A DNA stretch of 5,186 nucleotides, taken from CAZXNF01 sp050741255. GTDB taxonomy: Bacteria > Pseudomonadota > Gammaproteobacteria > Burkholderiales > SG8-41. Below, one piece after another: positions 1-5,186 of the stretch (position 1 is its first letter; the number at the start of each line of letters is the position of its first letter). The notes beneath the pieces were generated by a model. That model was not told the origin of the DNA and made no database searches. It saw only the letters and a program-made list of their open reading frames with translations. Where the stretch lies: assembly GCA_050741255.1 (NCBI GenBank), contig JBOIEQ010000217.1:1-5186 (forward strand), written 5' to 3'. Both the position numbers and the translations under genes were made by a program.

Positions 1-1
1 G

Positions 2-226
2 GAGCCGGGGGCGGCGGTGTTCAAGAAGGTCAGCATCGTCACCAACATTCTGGGGATCAACACCGACAGCCAGAGCGTGCTGGTGCGCGGCCCGCTGGGG
101 CAGCTGGCCGAAGTGAAGGTCAAGGATCCGAAAGTGCTGGCGGGACTCAAGACCGGAGGGCAGATCGACCTGACCTACATCGAGGGCCTGGTCGTCGCCG
201 TGACGCCGGGTGCAGCGAGGAAGTAG
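2..226 (+). CDS. C-terminal part of a secreted-type hypothetical protein with a small beta-rich domain (5' end outside window)
   Basis: The reading frame is open from base 2 to the TAG at 224-226, giving 74 residues. A GTG at 17 could serve as a start, but only a distant GGAG (bases 1-4, 12 nt away) precedes it and the frame continues upstream, so I read this as the tail of a longer gene. The visible part has a pattern of the type 'V..I..I......V.V.GP.G....VKV.DP..L..L..G..I.L.Y.E.L.V.V.P'. I recall that pattern as the last of usually two repeats in secreted proteobacterial hypothetical proteins with OB-like beta-barrel domains. The final residues AARK are a short basic tail. No catalytic residues are recognisable and the function is unknown. 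The next gene starts 72 nt downstream on the same strand, so co-transcription is possible, although a strong hairpin lies between them. Confidence 0.75.
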   Translation, partial: EPGAAVFKKVSIVTNILGINTDSQSVLVRGPLGQLAEVKVKDPKVLAGLKTGGQIDLTYIEGLVVAVTPGAARK

Positions 227-244
227 GGGCTGGCACAGGCAATC

Positions 245-273
245 GCGGCGGCGGTGGCACTCACCGCTGCCGC
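245..273 (+). other. Strong intergenic hairpin between the first two genes
   Basis: Bases 245-256 pair with 262-273: 12 consecutive base pairs, one of them a G-U wobble (250 with 268), around a 5-nt loop at 257-261. The stem is almost entirely G/C. No T-tract follows, so it does not fit an intrinsic terminator. It sits 10 nt before the Shine-Dalgarno of the downstream gene and contains the alternative GTG at 254. It could protect an mRNA end, modulate readthrough into the next gene, or be part of a factor-dependent terminator. The pairing is seen in the sequence; the role is inference. Confidence 0.55.
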
Positions 274-283
274 ATCCGACAGC

Positions 284-290
284 AGGGAGG
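284..290 (+). promoter_or_regulatory. Ribosome-binding site that fixes the start of the 781-aa exported protein
   Basis: AGGGAGG lies 8 nt before the ATG at 299. The upstream in-frame GTG at 254 has no comparable site and lies inside the hairpin stem. Starting at 299 also puts a typical signal peptide at the very N-terminus. Confidence 0.8.
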
Positions 291-298
291 TAGGCAGC

Positions 299-2644
299 AT
301 GAAGCGTCACCCGGTCGTTGTTTTGATTCTCGCGCTCTTCTTCGTCGCGGGGATGGTGAACATCACCTTGGCCCAGACCCCGCCACCCGGCGATCCCTGG
401 CCGCGCCAGATCGCGCTTTCCAACGGAACTGCCCTGATTTACCAGCCACAGGTCAGCGCGTGGGACGGCAACCAGATCCAGATGCGCGCGGCCGTCGCCG
501 TGACGCCGGCCGGCGGCGGTGCCCAGACCTACGGCTCGATTTTCGCGACGGCCACCACGCAGGTGGATCGTGCCGCGCGCACCGTGATGTTCAGCAACGT
601 CAGCATCACGAAAAGCAGTTTCCCCGCGCTGGCCGACAAGGGGGCCGCCACGGTATCCGAACTGCAGGCGAAATTCGCGACGAGCACCCGCACGATTTCG
701 CTAGACCGGGTGGAGGCCTCGCTGAAGGCGGCGGGGGTGAAGTCGCCGTCCTTCCCGGTCAAGAACGATCCGCCGCGGGTCATCGTGAGCAATACACCAG
801 CGATCCTGGTCCCGATCGGCGGCGCGCCGGTGGTGAAGCCGCTGCCGGACGACAGCCGTTTCAAGCGGGTCATCAATACGCAGGCGCTGATCCTGCAGGC
901 GGGACTGAGGGACGACTACTACCTCCATGTGTATGACGGCTGGCTGTCGTCAAGCTCGATCGATGGACCCTGGACGAAACCCTTCCGGGTGCCGTTCGGG
1001 ATGGACGATGTCGCGAAGAAACTCGCGGCCAGCGGTGTAGTGGACCTGCTCGATGGCGGCCGCAACGCCAATCCGAAGCCCTCGCTCGCCAACGGCGTAC
1101 CGGCGATCTACACGAGCCAGGTGCCGACCGAACTCGTCGTGTTCAAGGGGCAGCCGAATTTCGTGCCCATCCCCGGCACGCAGCTGCTGTGGGCGTCCAA
1201 TACCCACGCCAACGTCATCATCGAGACCACCACGAATTACTACTACCTGATGCTCGCGGGCCGATGGTTCCGTTCGGGGGGGCTGACGGGGCCGTGGAGC
1301 TTCGTCGCAAGCAATGCGCTGCCGGATGATTTCGCCCGGATCCCGACGAGCTCTCCGGCGGGCGTCGTGCTGGCGTCCGTCGCCGGTACGCCGCAGGCGC
1401 AGGAGGCCGTGATCGCCAACTCCGTGCCGCAAACCGCAACGGTTCCCCGGGTGAACGGGCCGTCATTCGTGCCGAACTTCGACGGCGCGCCGCAGTTTCA
1501 GCCGATTGCGGGCACGGCGCTGGCGTATACGCCGAACGCATCGGTGCCGGTCATCCAGGTGGACCCGAACACCTATTACGCGGTAAATGCTGGCGTCTGG
1601 TTCACGGCGCCGGCGGTGACCGGCCCGTGGAGCGTCGCCACGTCGGTGCCCGCCGCGATCTATGCGATTCCGCCGTCCTCGCCGCTGCATTACGTCACCT
1701 ACGTGCGTGTCTACGGATCGACGGCGCAGGTGGTTTACGTCGGCTACACCCCCGGCTACATGGGCACGGTGGTCGAGCCGAACGGCACGGTGGTGTACGG
1801 CACCGGCTATGCCTACACGCCCTGGGTGGGCTCGGTGTGGTATCCGCCGCCCTACACGTACGGCATCGCCGCGGTCCCCGTTTACAACCCGGCGGTGGGC
1901 TTCTCGTTCGGGTTTGCCGTGGGGCTTGCCAGCGCCGCCTGGGCCACGCCTTACTACGGCGCCGCCTACCACGGCTATCCCTGCTGCGGCAGCGCCAGCG
2001 CCAGCGTCTATGGCCAGTACGGCAACAAGACGTATTCCGGAACGCGGACGGCCTATTCCACGTCCAGCGGTACCGTCGGCTCGACCGCGAGCGGCAGCTA
2101 TCGCAACAACGCCACCGGCACCACCGGCACGTATTCCGGCGGCCGCAGCTACAACCCCTACACGGGACAGGCGACGCGCAGCGGTTCGGTAACCGCCACC
2201 AACACGAAGGGCGGCACGGCGAGCGCCTCGGCCAGCCAGAGCTACAACGCCTATACGGGGCAAAAAACCGAAAACGCCAACGTGTCCGCGACCGGGGCCT
2301 CAGGCAACACCGTCGATCACACGGGGTCAACGACCTCGGGCCCGCAGGGCTACGGGCACACCGGGTCGACGACCGTGACCAACGCCGCGACCGGCCAGTC
2401 GAAGACCTACAACAGCGGTTCGCCGCCGGCCAACGACCATTACGCGGATGCGAGCGGCAATGTGTACAAGGGCAGTTCCAGCAGCGGCTGGCAGCAGCAT
2501 TCGCCGAGTTCGGGCGGCTGGGGCAAGCCGTCCGGCGATACGTCCTCGATGGACCGGGAATCCGAGGCACGGAGCAGTGGCGCGGACCGTTTCAGCGGCT
2601 TTTCACGCGGCGGTGGCGGCCGCAGTTTTGGCGGCCGGCGGTGA
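299..2644 (+). CDS. Large exported protein with three YY...W...GPW modules and a low-complexity Ser/Thr/Gly tail
   Basis: 781 residues from the ATG at 299. An N-terminal signal peptide (MKRH, then a hydrophobic core, ITLA|Q near residues 24-26) sends it across the inner membrane. The N-terminal domain has the phrases ALIYQPQV and AWDGNQ. Three modules follow with YY and GPW at about residues 207-225, 314-333 and 426-444; the GPW sites are 108 and 111 residues apart, and the last two modules also share 'F.PI.GT.L' and IP.SSP. Residues about 485-522 form a Gly/Tyr-rich segment (PGYMGTVVEPNG, VVYGTGY, YPPPYTYG), followed by a hydrophobic stretch at 532-549 and the only two cysteines (C562, C563). 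From about residue 565 the chain is Ser/Thr/Gly/Asn/Tyr-rich and ends FGGRR. I recall relatives labelled 'carbohydrate-binding family V/XII', but I see no proof of sugar binding. A periplasmic or surface-associated protein is likely; its function is unknown. Confidence 0.85.
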   Translation: MKRHPVVVLILALFFVAGMVNITLAQTPPPGDPWPRQIALSNGTALIYQPQVSAWDGNQIQMRAAVAVTPAGGGAQTYGSIFATATTQVDRAARTVMFSNVSITKSSFPALADKGAATVSELQAKFATSTRTISLDRVEASLKAAGVKSPSFPVKNDPPRVIVSNTPAILVPIGGAPVVKPLPDDSRFKRVINTQALILQAGLRDDYYLHVYDGWLSSSSIDGPWTKPFRVPFGMDDVAKKLAASGVVDLLDGGRNANPKPSLANGVPAIYTSQVPTELVVFKGQPNFVPIPGTQLLWASNTHANVIIETTTNYYYLMLAGRWFRSGGLTGPWSFVASNALPDDFARIPTSSPAGVVLASVAGTPQAQEAVIANSVPQTATVPRVNGPSFVPNFDGAPQFQPIAGTALAYTPNASVPVIQVDPNTYYAVNAGVWFTAPAVTGPWSVATSVPAAIYAIPPSSPLHYVTYVRVYGSTAQVVYVGYTPGYMGTVVEPNGTVVYGTGYAYTPWVGSVWYPPPYTYGIAAVPVYNPAVGFSFGFAVGLASAAWATPYYGAAYHGYPCCGSASASVYGQYGNKTYSGTRTAYSTSSGTVGSTASGSYRNNATGTTGTYSGGRSYNPYTGQATRSGSVTATNTKGGTASASASQSYNAYTGQKTENANVSATGASGNTVDHTGSTTSGPQGYGHTGSTTVTNAATGQSKTYNSGSPPANDHYADASGNVYKGSSSSGWQQHSPSSGGWGKPSGDTSSMDRESEARSSGADRFSGFSRGGGGRSFGGRR
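2147..2413 (+). repeat. Imperfect internal repeats in the low-complexity tail
   Basis: SYNPYTGQ (residues 617-624) recurs as SYNAYTGQ (648-655), a 31-residue period with similar Ser/Thr/Ala-rich filling such as VTATN and VSATG. Downstream, HTGSTT occurs at 674 and again at 687, and another TGQ..TYN phrase follows. At the DNA level the copies have diverged at synonymous positions, so these are old protein-level repeats rather than recent tandem duplications. Confidence 0.6.
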
Positions 2645-2743
2645 TCAACCCGTAAGGCCAGCAGGAGATCCCGTCATTCAATCCGGCTCCGCGCCCCGAT
2701 CCGGCGAACCACGGCAGAATGGTGCGTACTGTCAGCCTGTCGC

Positions 2744-2754
2744 GATAATAAAAT
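2744..2754 (+). promoter_or_regulatory. Possible -10 promoter region upstream of the beta-barrel operon
   Basis: In the 177-nt gap (2645-2821) the only AT-rich patch contains GATAAT (2744-2749) and the overlapping TAAAAT (2749-2754), each five of six bases matching the sigma-70 -10 consensus. No good -35 hexamer sits at the right distance, so an activator or alternative factor might be needed, or the patch may be chance. A perfect 8-bp palindrome CAACGTTG (2760-2767) lies just downstream. The rest of the gap shows no gene and no clear terminator for the upstream gene. Confidence 0.3.
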
Positions 2755-2812
2755 GGTGCCAACGTTGTAAGGCAACCGACGCTTCGCTCACGCTACACGC
2801 ATCCGCTGAAAC

Positions 2813-2816
2813 GGAG
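2813..2816 (+). promoter_or_regulatory. Ribosome-binding site of the outer-membrane barrel gene
   Basis: GGAG ends 5 nt before the ATG at 2822. It supports that start over the in-frame ATG at 2867, which would strip the basic n-region from the signal peptide. Confidence 0.65.
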
Positions 2817-2821
2817 TCATC

Positions 2822-3652
2822 ATGCTGCATCGACCACCCATAAACACACGTAATCGCACGGCTGCCATGGCCGGTGCGCTGGCATTGGCGCTGGCCGCGC
2901 CCGCCGCCGCCGATGACCCCTTTGACGGGAACTGGCGCTTCAGCGTCACGCCCTACCTGTGGCTGCCGAGCATCAGCGGCTCCACCACCTTCGTCGCGCC
3001 GAACGGCGGCGGCACCAGCCTCAGCACCGACGTCAACGCCGACAGCTACCTGAAGAGCCTCGAAATGGCGGCCATGATCACCGGTGAAGTCCGCAAGGGC
3101 GAGTGGTCGGCGTTCACGGACTACATTTACCTCGACTTCGGCAATCAGAAATCGCAGGTGAAGGGGGTCACGGGGCCGCTGGGCAATCCGATCGGCTCCA
3201 TCGAGGCGGGCAGTTCCGGCAGCCTGAAGGGCAGCGTGTGGACGCTCGCCGGCAGCTACACGGCGTGGCGGGACAAGGGCAGTCATCTCGACGTGCTCGC
3301 GGGTTTCCGCTACCTGAGCCTGGACGGGAAGCTCAACTGGAGTCTCGCCGGTCCGCTGGGCGCGCTGACGCCGACCGGCGCCGTATCGAAAAGTTTCGAC
3401 AAGTGGGATGGCATCGTCGGCGTGAAGGGGCAGGTGCGCTTCGGCGACACGCCGTGGTTCATGCCGTATTACGCCGACATCGGTTCGGGGTCCGCCAACT
3501 GGACCTGGCAGGCGTTGCTGGGCGTGGGCTACCAGTACGGCTGGGGCGCGGTGACGCTGTCCGTGCGCAATCTCTCCTACGACTTCAACGGCAGCGACAA
3601 GTCCAACGTGCGCTTCACCGGCCCCGCGCTGAGCGCGACCTTCACGTTCTGA
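2822..3652 (+). CDS. Outer-membrane beta-barrel protein of unknown function
   Basis: 276 residues. The N-terminus is a signal peptide with a basic n-region (R4, R10, R12), an Ala/Leu core and a likely cleavage site after APAAA at residue 30. The mature part begins with aromatic strand sequence containing TPYLWLP, an opening common in outer-membrane barrels. Alternating hydrophobic/polar strands separated by polar turns run to the end, for example FTDYIYLDFG, LDVLAGFRYLSLDG (156-169), GIVGVKGQVRFG, ALLGVGYQYGWG and the final ALSATFTF. I count about ten candidate strands. The C-terminal residue is Phe in a TFTF ending, the usual signal for insertion by the Bam machinery. The family looks conserved among proteobacterial hypotheticals, but I know of no defined substrate. 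It is the first gene of a probable operon: the next start is 12 nt after the stop. A pore, a structural protein and an envelope-stress protein are all open possibilities. Confidence 0.85.
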   Translation: MLHRPPINTRNRTAAMAGALALALAAPAAADDPFDGNWRFSVTPYLWLPSISGSTTFVAPNGGGTSLSTDVNADSYLKSLEMAAMITGEVRKGEWSAFTDYIYLDFGNQKSQVKGVTGPLGNPIGSIEAGSSGSLKGSVWTLAGSYTAWRDKGSHLDVLAGFRYLSLDGKLNWSLAGPLGALTPTGAVSKSFDKWDGIVGVKGQVRFGDTPWFMPYYADIGSGSANWTWQALLGVGYQYGWGAVTLSVRNLSYDFNGSDKSNVRFTGPALSATFTF

Positions 3653-3664
3653 CCGGTAAACGCG

Positions 3665-4177
3665 ATGAGCCGGATCGCCGACAAGCTCAAAGAGGAATTC
3701 CTCAAGATCATTCCGCCCACGATATTTTTTTTCATCGCCCTGAGCCTGGTGGCGCTGATCCGCGCCCTGATGTTGAAGGGCACGGGCATCCCGGCCAGCT
3801 CGCCGCTGCAGATTGCGGTGGGCGCCCTCATCCTCGGCAAGGCGGTGCTGATCGCCGACCTGCTGCCCTTCATCAACCGCTTCCCGGACAAGCCGCTCAT
3901 ATACAACGTCGGCTGGAAATCGGCGATCTACATGGCGATCGCCATGCTGCTCCATTACGCGGAGCGGCTGATCGACTTCTGGAAAGAGGCCGGCGGGTTT
4001 GTTGCCGGCAACCAGAAGCTGCTGTCGGAAATGGTCTGGCCGCAATTCTGGGCCATCCAGATCCTGCTGGTGGTGCTGATTTTCAACTACTGCGCCCTTC
4101 ACGAGTTCGTGCGTCTGCTCGGCGCCGCGAAAATGCGGGAGATGTTTTTCGGGACGCCGCCCGGTGCCAGGCGATGA
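3665..4177 (+). CDS. Four-helix inner-membrane protein, conserved hypothetical
   Basis: 170 residues. A short amphipathic, Lys/Glu-rich N-terminus (KLKEEFLK) precedes four predicted membrane segments at about 19-37, 48-69, 84-99 and 126-145, with a basic C-terminal tail. Helix-flanking charged residues (K59, D65, R72, D75, K76, H97, E100, R101, D104, H146, E147, R150) and the phrase LPFINRFPDKPLIYN between helices 2 and 3 look like conserved family features. I recognise the protein as a type often annotated as a hypothetical membrane protein, with no known activity. There is no strong Shine-Dalgarno (only a GGT at 3655-3657) and the gap to the barrel stop is 12 nt, so translation is probably coupled to the upstream gene. 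With a K+-channel-like gene downstream, an ion-related or envelope role is a guess. Confidence 0.85.
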   Translation: MSRIADKLKEEFLKIIPPTIFFFIALSLVALIRALMLKGTGIPASSPLQIAVGALILGKAVLIADLLPFINRFPDKPLIYNVGWKSAIYMAIAMLLHYAERLIDFWKEAGGFVAGNQKLLSEMVWPQFWAIQILLVVLIFNYCALHEFVRLLGAAKMREMFFGTPPGARR

Positions 4178-4180
4178 AAG

Positions 4181-4202
4181 GCGCCGTATCCGGGAACGGC
4201 GC
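4181..4202 (+). other. Intercistronic hairpin directly before the channel gene's ribosome-binding site
   Basis: Bases 4181-4187 (GCGCCGT) pair perfectly with 4196-4202 (ACGGCGC) around an 8-nt loop. The stem ends exactly one base before the purine-rich Shine-Dalgarno run that begins at 4203. No T-tract follows. It may set processing or the relative translation of the last gene; the pairing is direct observation and the role is inferred. Confidence 0.45.
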
Positions 4203-4214
4203 AGGAGAGGGGGG
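4203..4214 (+). promoter_or_regulatory. Ribosome-binding site that fixes the start of the channel gene
   Basis: A purine run with AGGAGAGG followed by a G tract ends 6 nt before the ATG at 4221. An upstream in-frame GTG at 4164 overlaps the previous gene, has no such site, and would add an Arg-rich leader (RRRIRERRRR) that does not resemble a channel N-terminus. I therefore use 4221. Confidence 0.7.
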
Positions 4215-4220
4215 CTAACG

Positions 4221-4916
4221 ATGCGTCTGCCTTTTCACTACAAGCACGTGGTGCTGCTGGTGGTCCTCATTGCCGGGCTGGCGTTCCAGCAACACACGGC
4301 GCAGTTGCGGCCGGAGTGGCAGCTCGTGCACGAACTGTTCATCGTAGGGTTGATGATCGGGGTTTTCTTTGTCGTCTTCGAGCACGCCCACAGTCGGTGG
4401 TGGGCGCTGGGCATCGGCGCGGTGGCGGCGATTTGCACCTTGCTGCGGTTCGTGCCCGGGTTGTCGCCGCTGCCGCTGGCGGTGGTCTACGACCTCGCGC
4501 TCGCGGCATTTTTCGGCTTTGCGGCAGTGAGGATCCTGGCCAACATCTTCCGCCGTCCCGAAATCAGCGGCGATGCCGTGATCGGCTCGGTCTGCGGATA
4601 CCTGCTCGCGGGGGTCGCCTGGGCATCGCTGTACTCCCTGGTCGAGACCCTGCAGCCCGGTTCTTTCGCGATGAGCCCGGAACTGGCGAAGCAACTGAAC
4701 AACTGGTACTCATCCCATGCCCTGTTTCATTACTTCAGTTTTGTCACGCTGACGACGATGGGCTACGGAGACGTGACGCCCCTGAAGCATCCCGCCACGA
4801 TGCTGGCCTGGCTGGAGGCGGTGTTCGGGCAGTTCTACATTGCCGTGGTGGTCGCGCAACTGGTCGGCGCGCGGATGGCGCGGGCGCTGCGGCCGGACAG
4901 CGAGGGCCCGGGCTAG
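4221..4916 (+). CDS. Potassium-channel-type membrane protein (ion-channel pore domain, TTMGYGD filter)
   Basis: 231 residues. Hydrophobic segments lie at about 10-24, 36-54, 60-78, 84-106, 116-140 and 193-216. Between the last two is a re-entrant pore loop (HALFHYFSFVTL) leading to the selectivity filter T178-T179-M180-G181-Y182-G183-D184, the signature of K+ channels (Ion_trans_2 family pore domain). The protein should form a tetrameric inner-membrane pore passing K+. It differs from voltage-gated channels because the fourth segment lacks the regularly spaced Arg/Lys of an S4 sensor; only R104, R111 and R112 cluster near its end. It also lacks a C-terminal RCK or cyclic-nucleotide domain, stopping about 15 residues after the last helix. 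The gating signal is therefore not evident. It is the last gene of the probable barrel/membrane-protein/channel operon, 43 nt after the preceding stop. Confidence 0.88.
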   Translation: MRLPFHYKHVVLLVVLIAGLAFQQHTAQLRPEWQLVHELFIVGLMIGVFFVVFEHAHSRWWALGIGAVAAICTLLRFVPGLSPLPLAVVYDLALAAFFGFAAVRILANIFRRPEISGDAVIGSVCGYLLAGVAWASLYSLVETLQPGSFAMSPELAKQLNNWYSSHALFHYFSFVTLTTMGYGDVTPLKHPATMLAWLEAVFGQFYIAVVVAQLVGARMARALRPDSEGPG

Positions 4917-4918
4917 GA

Positions 4919-4945
4919 ACTGGAGGGCACAAAAGCCCGTCCAGT
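4919..4945. terminator. Hairpin between convergent genes, possible bidirectional terminator lacking a U-tract
   Basis: ACTGGAGGGC (4919-4928) pairs with GCCCGTCCAGT (4935-4945): ten base pairs with one bulged G at 4939 and an ACAAAA loop. It begins 2 nt after the channel stop codon and 16 nt beyond the end of the opposing gene, the right place for a shared terminator. Neither strand shows a run of T after the stem, so intrinsic termination would be weak. Rho-assisted termination or 3'-end protection are alternatives. Confidence 0.45.
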
Positions 4946-4960
4946 GACGCCATCCGGAAT

Positions 4961-5185
4961 TCAGGGATTTTGCCGGGCGGGCTTGAGGGTGAGAAAGTCC
5001 TCGATGAAAGCTTCTCTCGCAGATTTCATTTCGGCCGTGTAGCGGCCATTCCGTGGCGTCAGCCGCAGGTAATCCCGGAGGATCAACCGCGCACGACCTG
5101 CTTTGTACGTGCGCAAGTAGGGAGCGATCTGTTCCAGCAGGGTGAGCGCCTGCCGGTTGCTGATGGCGTAGGTAAGGCCGGGCGC
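4961..5185 (-). CDS. C-terminal part of a LAGLIDADG homing-endonuclease-like protein (5' end outside window)
   Basis: On the minus strand a frame is open from the window edge (5185) to a TGA at 4963-4961, giving 74 residues. It reads like real protein: TYAISNRQALTLLEQI, then APYLRTYKAGRARLIL, then DYLRLTPRNGRYT and EMKSAREAFIEDF, with a charged C-terminus. The order 'I...... L..LL..I.PYLR.K...A.L.L..YL.LTPRNG.Y' followed by a helix with 'A...F...F' matches what I recall of the C-terminal part of LAGLIDADG-type proteins in bacteria, where the 'PYL..K' helix follows the last DNA-binding sheet. The LAGLIDADG helices that would prove it lie outside the window. It may be a stand-alone endonuclease, a domesticated relative or an intron/intein-derived gene. 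It converges on the channel gene with 44 nt between the stops. I am confident it is coding; the family call is moderate. Confidence 0.6.
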   Translation of the reverse strand, partial: APGLTYAISNRQALTLLEQIAPYLRTYKAGRARLILRDYLRLTPRNGRYTAEMKSAREAFIEDFLTLKPARQNP

Positions 5186-5186
5186 A

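Noticed and set aside
227..298. Sigma-54-like TGGCAC (231-236) before the exported-protein gene
   Set aside because: No TTGC-type -12 element is found at the required spacing.
193..509. Identical 17-bp stretch at 193-209 and 493-509, exactly 300 bp apart, in the first two genes
   Set aside because: Both copies encode VAVTP in frame within unrelated contexts and the flanks do not match. Shared codon preference for a common short peptide explains it better than a duplication or recombination site.
1463..2570. Long minus-strand frames (266 and 291 codons) opposite the exported protein
   Set aside because: They are Arg/Ala/Gly- or Arg/Cys/Ser-rich shadows of a codon-biased gene, with no ribosome-binding site or domain pattern.
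1627..2655. 342-codon + strand frame overlapping the exported protein
   Set aside because: The translation is Arg/His/Leu-rich and featureless, and it runs through the repeat-bearing tail of the real gene in a different frame.
2681..2705. Direct repeat ATCCGGC (2681-2687 and 2699-2705) in the intergenic region
   Set aside because: Seven bases at this GC content is expected by chance, and there is no third copy or symmetry to suggest an operator.
2732..4102. 456-codon open frame on the minus strand opposite the barrel and four-helix genes
   Set aside because: It lies antisense to two well-supported genes with signal peptide or membrane segments and good spacing. Its translation is rich in His/Arg/Gln/Gly without any domain pattern, typical of a shadow frame in GC-rich DNA.
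4164..4220. Upstream GTG start extending the channel protein by 19 residues
   Set aside because: It overlaps the preceding gene, lacks a ribosome-binding site and adds an Arg-rich leader. The ATG at 4221 follows a strong purine-rich site.

Overview
The window is GC-rich, densely coding DNA from a Gram-negative bacterium. Signal peptides, an outer-membrane beta-barrel ending in Phe and Shine-Dalgarno-led genes all point that way. The protein types resemble conserved hypotheticals I associate with Betaproteobacteria (Burkholderiales/Rhodocyclales-like), but that placement is from recall and no marker gene is present.

Left part (1-2644, + strand): the window opens inside a gene whose last 74 codons encode a small beta-rich domain of a type often seen in secreted hypothetical proteins. 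After a 72-nt gap holding a strong 12-bp hairpin comes a 781-residue exported protein. It has three copies of a roughly 110-residue module marked by YY...W...GPW, then a Gly/Tyr-rich conserved segment, then a low-complexity Ser/Thr/Gly/Tyr tail with imperfect repeats and a basic Gly/Arg end.

Middle and right part (2645-4916, + strand): a 177-nt intergenic region with an AT-rich promoter-like patch precedes three closely spaced genes. They encode an outer-membrane beta-barrel protein (276 aa), a four-helix inner-membrane protein of unknown function (170 aa, 12 nt downstream) and a six-helix potassium-channel-type protein with a TTMGYGD selectivity filter (231 aa, 43 nt downstream). This looks like an envelope operon, with only the channel having a clear biochemical role (K+ permeation). 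How the three products cooperate is unknown.

Right edge (4917-5186): a hairpin immediately follows the channel stop codon. A convergent minus-strand gene, open at the window edge, then ends at 4961. Its 74 visible residues look like the C-terminal part of a LAGLIDADG-type homing-endonuclease-like protein. No tRNA, rRNA, CRISPR array, insertion sequence or attachment site was found. The best leads are the LAGLIDADG-like fragment, the three-gene channel/barrel cassette and the hairpins sitting just before two ribosome-binding sites.
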